The notes beneath the pieces are model-generated. The model had not been told where the DNA came from. It did no database searches and worked only from the letters and a program-made list of their open reading frames with translations. The translations under genes and the position numbers were made by a program. DNA of 64,000 nt, from NCBI RefSeq assembly GCF_030272615.1, contig NC_081413.1, positions 563,201,010-563,265,009 of the forward strand. The letters run 5' to 3'. Every line of letters begins with the position of its first letter. Within the stretch, counting starts at the first letter, position 1. Below, piece by piece: positions 10,600-23,506 of this stretch. This stretch comes from Cryptomeria japonica. Lineage: Eukaryota; Streptophyta; Pinopsida; Cupressales; Cupressaceae.

Positions 10600-13500
10600 T
10601 TTGCATTTCTAGTGAGGGGAAACATATTCTTTAGAAAGGGGACCAAAATGATTCTTACAAAGGGTTTGTAAAAATCTTAGGCCAGGAATCAAATTTAAGG
10701 GACCATCTGCAATCCAAACATCCTCCCAAAATCTTATGGTATTTCCATCATTGATTCACCACTAGAGGTTTTACAAGATGGTGTTTTTGTATTTTAGGAT
10801 GTTATTCCAGATTTTAGAGCCCGATGGGAGGTCCCTCGCCAAGAGAATTGATGGAAAGTCCTGAAAGTTGATATCTTTGGCTCTCATGATACAACTCCAA
10901 TTAGTATCTCCTAGAGATTGTTGTCATCCTAGTTTAGTTATTAAAGCCTTGTTGAGAGTAGTGATTTTTCTAATACCCAGATCCCGTTGATTATTTGGCT
11001 TACAGACTGTATCCCAGTTGACCAAAGCCATTCTTCTTTTGTCTTCAACACTTGTCCACAAGAAGGTTTTATGTACACTCGATTTGCTTCGCTGTATCCC
11101 GTAATTTTGAAGAGAGATAAGAAATAAAATGGGATACCTTGTAGATAGACAAACAAAAGTTGTAGCTTCTCTGCATTGCTCAGTAATTTGCCTTTCCACC
11201 TTGCAAATTTATTCTATAGTCTTTCAAGGATGGAATTCCAAAAGACTGGTGTCACCTCCTTCATTGTGAGTGGTAAACCAAGGTAAGTTCCAGGAAGAGT
11301 CGCACTTTGACAACCAATAATATGTGTGATCTTATTTTGGAGATCCAATGTGGTATTAAAGAAATAGATACTACTTTGTTTGATAGTTAATGTATTGGCC
11401 CCAAGCAACAACATATCTTGAGAGACAATATATCCATTCTCTAGCTTCAATAATTGAGGCTCTTCCGAAGAGTATAGTATCATCCACAAATTGTTGTAGG
11501 ATAGAGGGAGGGAGGGTAGAGGTAGCCTTGACACCAAATTTTCTATTGGTTTGGATTTACTTAATAAAGTTACTACTCAGGACCTCTGCAAGCATTATGA
11601 ATAGGTAGGGAGAGAGGGGGTTTCCCTATCTGATGCCCTTTTCCACTCCAAAGAGTCCTCTGGGAACACCATTGACCAAGATAGAGAATTTCACCATTTC
11701 AATACATTGTCTAATGAGGCTGGTGAATTTATCAGAGAAGCCCATGACGGTAAGCACTTTGTATAAAAATATTCAATTGACCCTATCATAAGCTTTGGAG
11801 ATGTCCAGTTTTAGAACCATTCCTGACATCTTACATCTATCCATAGAGTGGATATTTCATGAGATGTCACAACATCAAGAATTTGTTTGCCTGATACAAA
11901 GCCCTTCTGGTTACCACTAATGATCCCCTTAAGGAAAGGTTTGATTCTATTAACCAAAATTTTATAGAATATCTTATATACGGTATTGGATAGAATTATA
12001 GGTCTAAAGTCCCTTATAACCTGAGGGTCCTGAACTTTAGGGATGAGGGAAATAAAAGTGTTATTTAGTTTCTTAAGGAGCTTACTGATTTGGAAGAAGT
12101 TCTTTGCAACTTTGATGATGTCATTAGCAATAATATCTCAGAATTCCTGGAAAAAAGTTGGGGGGAAGCCATCTAGTTTAGGGGCCTTATATGTCGCCAT
12201 GGAAAAAATAGCATCACAAACCTCTTTATTAGAGACAGAGTCCAAGATTTGGTCATTATTAGTTGGGCTAATAGTTGAAGGAATGCAATTTAACAACTGA
12301 TCCTCAAGGGAGAGGATCTCCCAAAATGCTTTTCTCTGAAGGTTTTCTTGAAGTGATTAACAACCATCTCCCCAATAGTAGCCTCCTCTATGATGTTTGC
12401 ATTTCTATCATCCAAAAGTCTTCTTATAGTGTTCCTTTTCTTATGTTTGCACATTGAATTATGATAGAAAGTTGAGTTCCCATCTCCCTTCTTGAGCCAT
12501 TGTATTCTTGACCTCTGTTTCCAGTAAATTCTCCTTTTTATAAATTTCTTTCCATTTGTTTCTATAAGTTTCTTCTTCAACCAAAAGAGAAGGGGAGAGA
12601 TCATCCCTGCACATATCTTGTTGGAGCTTATCAAGTTTGAGAGTGATATCTTTTTTCACTGAAAAATATTACTAAAGGTCAGCCAGTTCCAACCTTTAAC
12701 ATTTTTCCTAATTATATCCAGCTTTTGGGTTATCCGATTCATGGTTGTACCTTGTATTGGGGTATTCCACCACTCTCTAACATAGTCTCTAACCTTAGGG
12801 TGTGTATTCCACATGATCTCATAGCGGAAAGGAATAGGACCCATAGGAGGTCGATGCATCCTGTGTAGAAGGATTAGGTTGTGATTAGAAATCATGCGAG
12901 GCAGAGCCTTTAGAGAAGCATTGACTCCAATGTCCCAACTAGCAGTAACTAAAAATATATCTAGTTTAACTTGGATTAGGTTGTCACCTTTCCTGTTGTT
13001 GGACTAAGTGAAGGAGGGTCTAGTTAATTCAATATCTAGTAGACACACTTTATTGATGAATTCTGACAAATCCAACATACTATCAGAGAAATCTAAAGAG
13101 CCTCTTGACTTTTTAGAGAGAAATAGTGGGGAGTTGAATCCTCCAACCACCATCCAAAGGGAGGATGGTTCATTAGTGATGAAAGATGAAATTTCATCCC
13201 AAATAATCTTCTTGTCGGATCTGGTGTTGGGGGCATATATGTTACAAAGATTCCATCTACAAAATTTAGAATTAAAAGTAATTATTAAAAAATTGGGGGA
13301 TTGGAAGAACATGTCTCAATTGAGTTTTTGTGGGTTCCACATTGTAACAATGCCACTTGACATTCCATTGGCATCACTCATACAAAATGATGAGCCGGGT
13401 TGGATTCTATCAACAACATCAAGGAAAGTCGATTTCGTCATTTTCACTTCCTGGAGAAGAAGAACATCCATTTTGGTCTCCAAAATGCAGTTCTTGGCTC

Positions 13501-13600
13501 AAATTGTTTCTGAGAACTATTCAATCCTCTCATATTCCACAACAAAAACTTTATTTTTTGAGTCTGGTATTGGTATCCAGTATCCTTTGCCTTCCATTTT
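10600..13600 (-). pseudogene. LINE-2 ORF2: endonuclease and reverse transcriptase
   Basis: An apurinic-type endonuclease starts near 13570, with LLLQEVKM near 13460 and IYAPNTR near 13225. The usual GDFN is GGFN near 13160 and the usual SDH is SNH near 12890, so two catalytic positions are altered. RT follows: KQRSRIQWLKKGDGNSTFY near 12490, APKLDGFPPTFF near 12150, KGFVSGKQILD near 11900, and the Asp-Asp box FVDDT at 11477-11490, then LPGTYLGLPL near 11290 and a C-terminal region to about 10600. Numerous stops and frame changes are present. Confidence 0.8.
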
Positions 13601-13637
13601 CTATTTCCCTTGCCATTACTTTATATCTTGCAGTCTT

Positions 13638-14433
13638 TTAGTTTTGTAGCCTAGTTTTGGATTTCGACCCAACATCTACTTTTCTATTCCTTGTCTTCTG
13701 CTTTTGGGTTGACTGCCCCTCATCCTCTCCACCCAATGGTTCACCATTACTGGTAGGTATGGGTTCACTATTCTTTGATTTAGGAGAGCCTATAATCATG
13801 ATTTTTGAATTATCTATAGTGGGCTCAACGATCTTGGTCTCTTTCAAGGATGAGGTCTCCCCTATTATCTTTTTTTGTGATATTCTGCTTTCGGCCTTCA
13901 TAGGTTCATCCACAATAATCGTATCTACAACTTTCTTTTCAAGACAATCCATCTTTTACACATCTGTCATAACAATCTGCAAATAGGGTTCTTCAGGATT
14001 CACCAAAGGGGGGGAACCCCATCTAGGGTGGATTTAGTTGAGGAGGGGGGGGGGATTTCTCCATTCTCCAATTGAGTCAGCAGTGTTGACTATTTACTAA
14101 AACCATTTTTTTCAGCAGACTGATCAACAATGTTTTGTTGTTGTTGGAGGCTTGACTTCAGGGGACTTTAACAAATTCAGAAGTCCCTCAGTAAATGGGT
14201 ACTCACCACCACTATCATGTCCATCAGGACTAGGGGAGGGACTTGAACATGGGAGGGAGCGAATTCTCTTCAATTTTGGTTCTTTCTCTATAGGGGCATT
14301 ATAGTCAGAGATGACATGACCCCATCTTTGACATTTTTGGCAGAAGATAGTGGCATTCTCATAGACCAGGGCTTGAGTCCATTTACCACACTTAGATTTT
14401 AAGGTAATAAAGTTAGGCAAGGAATTATTGATT
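13638..14433 (-). pseudogene. LINE-2 ORF1, C-terminal part
   Basis: Nucleic-acid-binding ORF1 protein. LPNFITLKSKCGKWTQ near 14400 is the end of the DUF4283-type region. It is followed by a knuckle CQKCQRWGHVISDY near 14320, whose last cysteine is Asp or absent. A low-complexity linker reaches 13638. Its N-terminal continuation lies beyond the solo LTR at 15457-15815. Confidence 0.7.
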
Positions 14434-14438
14434 AACAT

Positions 14439-15451
14439 TGTATACACTAAAAATCGGTTTGGAGAATTGAGTTAATTAAATACAAAAATATTTAATTAAT
14501 GACGTTTATTCTTCTACTATATAAATAAATTAAATAATTTGTTTATATGGTTCATTTTCTTAATTCATCCCACCAAAATCAGTTTCTTCTATTTCCTAAT
14601 TAAATAAATGAATTTAGTTAATTTGTTTATTTAATTATTCCCTCCCCATTAAATTTGAATTTAAAATTCAAATTTAAGCACATGTGTCCTAACTCCTAAC
14701 CACTCCCTAACCTAACCTTCTTCTAACCAACCCCTAGCCTAACCATAGGTTAACTAATCCTATCCCCACCAACCTCTTATCCTAACCATCTTTGGAGTGT
14801 CTACCCTCTCTTGGAGACACGTGGAACTTATGCCACGTCTCTCATCTCCATGCTATTTGCCCCTTTGTTGGAATATGGTTGGAGATTCTTTGCCACTTGT
14901 CTCCTCAGGAAGGATAAGTGTCCATCTCCTCAACCTCCTTCCAACTTCTTCAATCTCGACCGTCGATTTATCCAGACTGAATTTGCACCATTTATTCTTT
15001 CCACCTCACATCTGGTCTTGAAAATCCTATAAAGACCCCCTCTTTTGGCTATGAGAGGGACCCTTAACATCTTATCATTATCAATATTCTATCAACATTT
15101 TCATTTCCAACAATCATAGCATAGTTATCATAGCATTAGAAAATATCATAGCATCATTTAATGGCTTTCATGGCAGCTTAAATCATAATGTACAATTTGC
15201 ATCAAATAGATCTCGCATTAGTTTGTAGATCATCATTACATATCAATTCCCATTTCTTCAGTTGTCTCTTTGTTAAAATAACGCATCTAAGAGCCATCAA
15301 ATGACCCGACAAAGTCCTCAAGACTAGGGAGTGATGAGACGACATTGGGGAGTATTTTAATTGTTTTATTTTGTTTCCTAAATTCAATGTTTCATTGAGT
15401 ATGTGTGATTTAAATGCTTTTAATAGATTAAACACAATATTTTTGCACACA
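14439..15451 (+). mobile_element. Solo LTR, 1013 bp, with 5-bp target duplication AACAT
   Basis: Begins TGTATACAC and ends GCACACA, flanked by AACAT at 14434-14438 and 15452-15456. It interrupts LINE-2 ORF1, whose two halves are recognisable on either side. A TATA-like TATAAAG near 15029, followed by a pyrimidine-rich stretch, suggests plus orientation. No internal retrotransposon sequence is present, which fits LTR-LTR recombination. Confidence 0.75.
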
Positions 15452-15456
15452 AACAT

Positions 15457-15815
15457 TAACATAGAATGTGGCATAGACTAACCTGGTCTTAGCCTACATC
15501 ACAACATTCGAGGTCACATAGGTCTCATAAGTGTTGTCAATCCATCTAAAAATTTGTTCGTCCTAGAACTCAAGGGGTAAGCTTGGTAGCCAAACCCACA
15601 TAGGGGCCATTCGTTGGAGATCAGTTGCGGGGTTAAAGCCCGATTTCCATTTGCATAGAGATAGATGGTGCCTACCATAAGTCCAAGAGCTCACAAGAAC
15701 CCTGATTAAATCTTCTTTAGTCGTAAACTTGAAGAGAAACAAGCTTCCCAAAATAGAACTTATGGAGGCACTACCTTTCAAGCTTCAACGAGCTACAACC
15801 CATCTTCGAACCACA
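15457..15815 (-). pseudogene. LINE-2 ORF1, N-terminal DUF4283 part
   Basis: Translation contains FLFKFTTKEDL (near 15740), SSWTYGRHHLSLCKW (near 15680) and MWVWLPSLPLEF (near 15580), a typical DUF4283 order in plant LINE ORF1 proteins. It runs up to the solo LTR boundary at 15456 and resumes at 14433 with about a one-base frame slip. The sequence upstream of 15815 is not recognisable. Confidence 0.75.
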
Positions 15816-18198
15816 TTAATATTTTTGTTATATTAATAAATTATGTGAAATATCTTTAAGATAATTTTATATATTAAATTTTTTTAAGAATTTAAAAATC
15901 TGAGGAGTGGTTATTTCTAGTAATTGAAGATCCATTGGAGGTAGAACTGTTAAATGTAATTGATGGAGACATTAAACAAATAAAGAATCCAAAATATAGG
16001 AACTTAATATTTCACGATATGAAAAATATTTTCTTCAAGTGAAACTTAACATTCTTGCAAGATCTCAAAAGATTGAGACTAGATGCATGTTGATGTAATA
16101 AGAAATTATGTCATCCATTTAAGATGAAGAGACATTTAATAAAATAATACAGAACCTTATACACTTCAAAGAGCTCATAAATTTATTTTTTTATTTTCTT
16201 TCTTTGTGCTTAGATAATAGTCAAACATGTTTTCTTGGCCCGAGGATGAGTGACTAAAGAAAAGACATCAAATATTCATAGGGTCCACTTTGGTGCCTCC
16301 ATGACTACTCCCTAGTTATTATCTACTCTTGTTGAATAATAAGTATCTTTAAAATAGATTACGCTAAAATTATATTATTTCTTGTGGTCTAGTTTTGAAG
16401 ATAGGTGGTGAGAACTTCTTGAACATGTGGGGAGATTGCAAAAGGTTCCTATTTGGATATCTAAGCTTGCACTTTTTTAGATATTTGCAATATTTTTTTT
16501 TCAATTTGGATATCTAAGAAGACACTTTGTCAGATACTAGTGATGCCTTCACCTACTATGCATCAAATTTCAATCTCTTTTTATTTTATTTTTTACTTAA
16601 TTTGTCCAAGAATTTCTAATTTTACCAATTAATGAGATTCTCGTGATAATGTATACACTAATAAATGAACTAAAAATTCTATTAGGTAAATAAAGGTTTG
16701 TTTATGTTCATTTCTATTGCATTCAAAATTGTAAGAATTAAAATGAATCCCAATCAATATGTTTCAATATGAATATATTGTTATAAGTAAGGCTACCCAA
16801 AATCGAATGAAAAAATAAGATTTGGTCTTAGTACTCCAAAGAAGAACATGCTACTTGTTTAAATCCATTCTAGTATCTTTCGATAAATTTTGAACAAAAT
16901 CATACAATCTAATAATTAAGTATTATTAAGATAGTATATAGTTTTTAAATTGCATGGATGATGTAATTACATTTGCATATCAAAAACTTAAATGTATTAT
17001 AAATGCATACCAAATAATACCACATAAAAGACAAAATTAAAAAATTGTTAAACTTCCCTTATTGTTGAAAAAAGTAAATAAACTACAACATAACAAAACT
17101 TATGCCCCACTTAGCTAAAGCCCAAGGATACTAATCCAAGAAATGAAAGACCCCTCTATGTGGCCTAAGGTTATGGTTCCACATAGAGTCATGACTCCCA
17201 TGTGGAGCCACACATATTCATAACAAACACTAATCAAACCTTAATCAAATCGCAAGTATATACAAAACCCAAATGGTAATCCATAACTGATAACAATCAT
17301 AATATAATCAATATTAATCAGAATGATCGATATAGCAATCGATTATATTATATGCTCGATACTATACATTATTGATAACATGAACTGTTATTGATTATGT
17401 ATAAAGTCGATTATATACATATAAACACATAACATATTGCTTATTCAAATGATTATAAGATCATTCAATAATGATTATAATATACTGATTATGCAGTTAA
17501 ATATAAATGAAGGATACAAATTAATAAGTTTAATATACAAATGTCTAAGGCTGAAAATGTCAATTAGACATTTGTATTAATCAGATTGGTTGGATTCATC
17601 CGACCGAAGCTACATATTTCTAACACCCTCTAAATCAAGTCACCATTTGTAGGTTCATCATTTAGAAAGAAATTAAAAGAAGAGGATTGAGTGTTTTAAA
17701 TGGTACAAGGATTGAGATTAACTAACCTAGAATCAAAATATAATATTAAAGATTAAGAAAATACCATGTAATAAATATTCATTCATGCTAAAATATCTAC
17801 TTAACCAAGAAAGAGGTAGCCAACCCTAACAAAAGTAGATTACCCAACCTTCAAAGTGACACTAATTAGTTAAAGTCATATGACACTAATTAGGGAAACT
17901 CATATGCAATTATATGAATGAACTTCAACCTTTGATGTGAAGCATTGTTCATGTTGTGTAATTATTCTACCACATGATATGTTGTTGGGGTTATCTAATT
18001 ATTCTCTTATAATATAAGATAGATAGACATACGCATTGCTTAACATTGAATATTTTTTATTAATGTATCTAATGTTCATATATAACATAAAATTATTTTA
18101 AACTTAAAAGTATCTATTTGATTGTAAAATAAAAATTGAAATAAAGAGAATCCACAAGTAAAAGAATAAAAATAATGTTTAAACTTTAAATTTTAAAA
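15816..18198. other. AT-rich stretch with no recognisable gene
   Basis: I read both strands and see no ORF with domain motifs, no LTR pair and no tandem array. The sequence is AT-rich with many stops. Short ATTGAT/AATCGAT-rich stretches occur at about 17290-17480 but do not form clear units. Confidence 0.6.
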
Positions 18199-18398
18199 GG
18201 AACAATGGGGCGAGGTAGGGGCCCTGGCTTAATTGGTTAAAGCATCTTGTTACAAACAAGAGGTCATAAGGTCTAGTCCTCCCTATCCCCATGGTACTAG
18301 AGGGAGTGTTGCATTAATATCATCAATCATGATGAAAGTTTTACCCTATGCACTATATGTTATGTTGAGATCATCAATTCCTACAATCTAAAAATAAG
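18199..18398 (+). mobile_element. Possible tRNA-derived SINE
   Basis: A tRNA-like head at about 18215-18291 has an A-box-like TGGCTTAATTGG, a D arm pairing GCTT/AAGC, and an anticodon stem TCTTG/CAAGA with loop TTACAAA. The B-box region (GGTCTAGTCC) is degenerate and the acceptor does not pair cleanly. About 110 bp of unrelated sequence follows, ending A-rich. A 9-bp direct repeat TTTTAAAAG flanks it at 18190-18198 and 18399-18407. The repeat is AT-rich, so the boundary is tentative. Confidence 0.4.
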
Positions 18399-18407
18399 TT
18401 TTAAAAG

Positions 18408-18950
18408 TAAAAATAAATCAGTAATAATAGAAACTAGTTAATAGTTAATATTTTTGATTACATCTAATAATAGTCACATCACTTGTAAAAACTATTTTTG
18501 GAGAGTCATTTACTTGATAAATCAACTATTATTTTAGTGGAGAATGTGAAGACTACTATGTAGGGAAAAAGTGAGACTAAATATGGAAACCTAATCCCAC
18601 TTTCATACACACTCATGGAATACGAAAGAGCCTAGGGAGGTAATGCATGTCGGCTACTTCTTATGAGAAAGAGAGAGTCATGGATTACCTCTTAGGTTTT
18701 CTATTCCTTTGTTGTAAATGAGAGAGAGGAATGATGCAAAATGCAATCTAACCTAGAAAGCAAACAAGCAAGCAAACCCTAATCCGAGAATGCAGATCAA
18801 AGAACAACTGATACACTGCTAGAAAGTACAGATCAAAAGGAAAAATCAGAGGTGCACCTATGTTTGAAATCTGAGAAAAAATGTTTGGGTCCAGGGTGCC
18901 ACGCTATTGTCTTGATTATGCAATTCTGGAGCTACAACTAACAGGAGGGA
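18408..18950. other. Non-coding flank of the non-autonomous element
   Basis: No gene seen. The sequence next to the insertion contains CCAGGGTGCCACGCTA (about 18891-18906). Related CAGGGTGCCAC and CATGGTGCCAC strings lie just beyond the other end at about 25673-25720, consistent with one older repeat split by the insertion. Confidence 0.5.
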
Positions 18951-18955
18951 TCCTT

Positions 18956-19837
18956 TGTTAGGGTTCCCAAAGATACTGAGAGGGGGGGGAGGTAAATCAG
19001 TATCTGACCGGTAATGTAATTTTCTTAAAACTGAATATGCAGAATATAAAGTAATAGTATACCGGTATGCAAAAATTAATGCAAATAACAGAATCAAAAG
19101 CATCCACATGAAAAGAACACCATAACACAAGATGTTTAACAAGGAAACCCGATGTGGGAAAAACCTTGGTGGGATTTGTGACCCACAATATTCACTTACT
19201 GGCCAATAAGAGAATATTACTTACAATAGGGGCCTGCACATGCAGGAAGGCCAACTGCCTAGTGCTCACTACTCAATAAGAAGTCACATTGACTTACAAT
19301 GAGGATTTACACAAATCCAATATTCTGTACTGCTTTACAATAGCATCTTCAATGCCAGATTCAGTACCGGTTCTTGCTCTGTTCTTTACATATACCCTTG
19401 ACTTACAATTTGCACATTAGGTCTGCCTTATAATTTTTTTATTGCATTCTATCCATATCCTACAAATGACTACAATGATCTCTTTTATATACAAGAGTCA
19501 TTTTACAATTTGCCAAGTCAGCTTACAATGATAAACAAAATATTACATATCAAAAATCCTGTCGGCCTTTGTGCTAGTATACATATTTCCTTTTGTGCCG
19601 GTGTACATCTTCTGTGCCGCTGCCGGTGTAGATTGATCTTCTGATGCCGGTGCACTATCTTGCCTGTGTTATACTTTGCCGGTATAATATCTTGCTAGTG
19701 CCATAGGATTGCAAGGTTGCCTATATAATGCTTTGCCGGTATAATGTCTTGCTGGTGCCATAAGATTGCAAGGTTGCCATCAATGACAAAACCTTCAATC
19801 ACACACAATGTCTCATTGGAGTGTCCATATGCCAACA
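18956..19837 (-). repeat. Left (3') LTR of the non-autonomous element, 882 bp
   Basis: Direct copy of 24736-25617, with scattered substitutions and a poly-G run near 18980-18990. Same length as its partner, which makes the ends secure. Many CCGGT/GCCGGTG strings occur near its left end in minus orientation. Confidence 0.9.
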
Positions 19838-19850
19838 ATCTCCCCCTTTG
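19838..19850 (-). promoter_or_regulatory. Polypurine tract
   Basis: The minus strand reads CAAAGGGGGAGAT directly before the 3' LTR start TGTTGG. This is the plus-strand primer position. Confidence 0.85.
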
Positions 19851-20042
19851 GCATTGATGGCAACACTCTATGAGAAATTTCAAAAAGATATCCAAAAATG
19901 TGTATACCAAAAATGTTACCAAAAATGTGAGGGCTCCCCCTGAGCATGTGATCCCTATGTTTTGAATTTTCTCATCTACTACTCCCCCTTTGGCATCAAT
20001 GACAAAGGTTAGTAGATTTTGTAGTTGTGCCAATTCATAACC

Positions 20043-23000
20043 TCAACCTTGTAGTTGGGTAGTTATTATCTGAAGAATATCTCCCAAAATTAAGTTTATA
20101 CCATCCATAAACTTCTTGCTCTCCTTTATTGCTATCTCAATTTTGTATACTATACCGGTGAGATGTTGCAAGTGCTCTGTTGGTGTTTTGCTACCCTGTG
20201 TTAGTGCCTCTGAGATTTCCTTATGCAGAGATGCTAAATAGTCCAATCTTGGACTTAGTTTAGATCTCAAAAATTTTGCCTTGCTTATTATTTTCTCTTT
20301 TTCTCTCTCTAATTTGAGCAATTCTTCCTCAAAATTTTTTATCTTTTCCTCAAAAACTGATAATGTATTGGGTGAGTTAGCAAAATTATCAACAAGTTTA
20401 TTGATCTCTTCCTGTACCTTGCTCATGTTTTTGTCTACATCCGTGGTCAAAAGGTTTATCTTCAGGTGTCTTTGTACAGAGTTTTGTACTCTTTCAATAA
20501 ATTGCATAGTTCCGATAGAAGTGTGTCAAATTCCCTATTACACTTCTTTATTCCTTCCTCAAAGAATTTCTGTTTTTCTTTTTCTACACTTTCCTTTACA
20601 GTTTCTACCTTTGTTTGCTCAAAATTTCCAGAAATGTATTTACAAAGTGTATCCAACTGGCCTAAAAGAATCTTTGTTGGCTATATTACAATTGGGAGCT
20701 ATTAATTTCAAAACTGGAATTGAATCATCTATCGCTTTATAGGCTTGTGAGCTATAATCAGTTATTTTCTTGATAGATTCAAGCAATACCTCTATTACAT
20801 TTGATGGTGACCCAATAAACTGAGTGCCGGTGGAAGGGACCATGCTGGTATTGACCTCTAGTAGGTCTGTTTGTGTCTCCATCTCTTTAAGCATAGTTTT
20901 TCCTGCATCATTTCTTACCAGTGGCGTCTATTCCAGTGGTTGCTTTGTTTGTGTTCTAGATTCCATCTTTTTCTCTGAATCTGCTGTCGGTTGCTCTTTG
21001 TTTCCTGTTACCGGTTGCTCTTTGTTATCAAATTTATCTGTGGTATCCTTATCTGCCACTATGTTGATTTTTTGAGTATCAACATTCACAGTATATAGAA
21101 CTTCAGGATTAGGATTATTATCCTCTGTGTCCATGCTCTCAGCTGCCGGTTGATCTTCTATAGTTGTTTTTACTGGTGGAGTATTTAAAGGAGGTGGGGG
21201 TAAGTTGTCTCTAATCTTGATACTTGGCGGTCCACCAACTTTACCTTTCCCTTTGTCCTTTTGATATACCAAAATGGGTTTGGGATTCATATATTCTTCT
21301 TGTTTTTCTTTTTCAACCAAGAATCTATCCCAACCATCTTCTGTTTTAGTTGAAACTTCAGTAACTCTACCTGCCATTAATGATATTTGCCAGTGTGCAG
21401 TGGAAAAGACTGTCCAGTTGGCCTGAGCTATCAAATCATCAATTTCCTTAGGTGAGTTGACTGGGTATACTACAAGTAATTTTTCTATTTTAATTTTCTT
21501 ATCTAACTCAATTATTCCTTGCCTTCTGGCCTCAAGTCTTGTATATAATTCATCAGGAATTTCATTTAGGACTTGCATCAAAAACTTTTTATACATGTCC
21601 ATGTGTAATATAACACTTTCCTCAACTTGTCCTTTCTCATCATCTGATAGGGCGTCATAGATTTTCCCTATGTTTTTCAATTTACCTTCCTCTGTGATCT
21701 CATTCAGTAATATGTCAAAAGGGGCCAAGTCAGTGTTTGTCTTCTTCTTCTTTTTGGGGGTCAGCTTTTTCTTAGGTGTGGCTTTCTTGACTGGAGACCT
21801 TACAGCTTGTTGCTTCTGTCTTGTCCTTCTAGGTGAAGGAGTGGATACCGGTGAGGGGTCTCTTTTCATAACAACTCTTTCGAAAGTTGCTGGCATATCT
21901 CCTTCTGAGGAGGTATCTACCAGTGATAGATGAGTTTTAGGCTATTGAGCTGCCAACTCTTCTTCTGTTATGCCGGTTTTCTTTAATACATCATCTTTTA
22001 AGGCTTTTGCTTGCCTGGTTCCTTTCCTCACAGATGCCTCAACTTTCTTTACTCTCCTTTTAGATTGAATTTGACTTTCGATGTGCTCAGCACTACCAAA
22101 TACTTCTTCCTTTGGTTCATGTGGGGCTTCCAGAAGTGCTTTGGCATAAGTTTCCACTATGTGGTCATCTGTTTCATACCCCATCTCTGTAACCCAAATT
22201 GTTCTTGGGATGACTGCTTCCATCCAGATCTCATCCTTTTTGATTACAAAACATATATCATCCTTGTATTTGTTGACAATTTCCTGTGATAGTCTGATCC
22301 TCTTATTCATTTTAACCTTTAGTGCTTGAAAATACTCATGGATATTCTTTTCTTTGTTTTCACCCATGTTGTTGAATAAGTCAGACAATTGTTTTTCTAC
22401 TGGTATGTCAAATCCAAAATCCTTGTTTCCTATATCGGGAGCTTGTTTGGTTATATGTATCATTAAGCATACAAGTAAATTTCCAAATCTAAAGGTTCCT
22501 TTCTTATCCTTCTTGATTTTTGCCAAATTGTCAATTAACTCATCTTTTAACCATTCATAGATATCAATTTTCACATTGTCCTTAACCATGTCATAAGCAC
22601 TCTTTATGCATAAACTAGAAATATAGTTAAGCCTATTTGCATGAGTTGCTTTGTAACCTAGAATCATGCTAACAAATCTAACATTTGTATCGGTCACATC
22701 ATTAACCCTCAATGATCTCTTGTCGGATGTTGCACTAGTTAAGTTTGTTACTAGGTCATTGGAGACCTTCTTGGTTTTGTCGGGTCTGGTATCGGTGGAG
22801 GGTAACCCTATTACTGCTTTCATAGCTACCTTGGTAATTTTATGCACTGAGTCAAGCCAAAAGAATGAGCCATGTACCCTACTAAGAACTATCCTAACCA
22901 CTTCCTTGGGAAATTCAGGAATGCAGAGGATTTCAGTGAATCCTAAGGTTTCAACAATTGTATGTTCAGGTTTCACATTTTTGGCATTGTCACATATAAC

Positions 23001-23231
23001 AGATTTATACATGTTTTTGATTTCTTCATCACCTAATTCCTCTATGTTGCAATGAATATACATTCTAGGGTCTTCTGCATAAACAACACCCTTTGGAATT
23101 TGGGAAAATGCACCTGTGTTGTCATCTTTCTTAGCCACCTCAGGAACTAGCTGAAACACGGGCCTAGGTCATTTTATAACCTCGACTACTTTAGGGTTTG
23201 CTATGAATTCAGGTGCAAAGGAGGATGCCAT
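20043..23231 (-). pseudogene. Giant accessory ORF (~1060 codons) of the non-autonomous element
   Basis: From the ATG at 23231 to the stop at 20043 nearly all codons lie in one frame, broken by TGA at 23169-23171, TAG at 21942-21944, TAG at 20928-20930 and a TAA at 20640-20642. A short stretch at about 20510-20656 is shifted out of frame and then restored. In order: an N-terminal ~350-residue domain (MASSFAPEF...), with a WLDSVHKITKVAMKAVIGLP segment near 22830; a Lys-rich linker (TPKKKLTPKKKKK near 21750); a mixed region with Pro-rich DNLPPPPLNTPP near 21200; and a C-terminal coiled coil (20043-20656). No enzyme motif seen. It resembles, weakly, the ORFs at 33286-35178 and 37427-39937. Confidence 0.7.
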
Positions 23232-23506
23232 GATGATAAATACCTTTTTCAGCCTTTGGATGGATTGATTGTTGAAGTGCTTTGCCTCTTTGCTCAGGAT
23301 GCCTTAGCTCAGAAATCTTCGCACTCTCTGAAAGTTTGAATTTATGGTGAAATGAAATGGAGCCAAAAACCTTATTTTATAAAGTCTTTTCTGTCACCTA
23401 CCACATTAATTATTTTTCGGTAATGAAAGATTTTCAACTTCTTTTCTCTAACCGAGGGAATAATAGCACGTGTCATTAAATTGCCAAACCCTCAAGATAA
23501 ATTTCT

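Larger units (their letters stand above)
10596..15815 (-). mobile_element. LINE-2: L1-type element with ORF1 and ORF2, interrupted by a solo LTR
   Basis: The minus strand reads ORF1 (DUF4283, zinc knuckle), endonuclease, then RT. The 3' end is cut at about 10596 by the chromovirus LTR, so zf-RVT, RNase H and tail are missing. The 5' end fades near 15815 inside ORF1. A solo LTR at 14439-15451 splits ORF1. It is a different copy and lineage from LINE-1: the two overlap in RT and differ in sequence. Confidence 0.8.

Noticed and set aside
13008-13649. 213-codon plus-strand ORF
   Set aside because: It is antisense to the LINE-2 endonuclease, which has recognisable motifs on the minus strand.
2217-15815. 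LINE-1 and LINE-2 as one LINE split by the chromovirus at 5130-10594
   Set aside because: Both fragments contain the RT palm and active-site region with different sequences, so they are separate copies.
18215-18291. Functional tRNA gene
   Set aside because: Acceptor and T-arm pairing fail and the B box is degenerate; only the D and anticodon arms fold.
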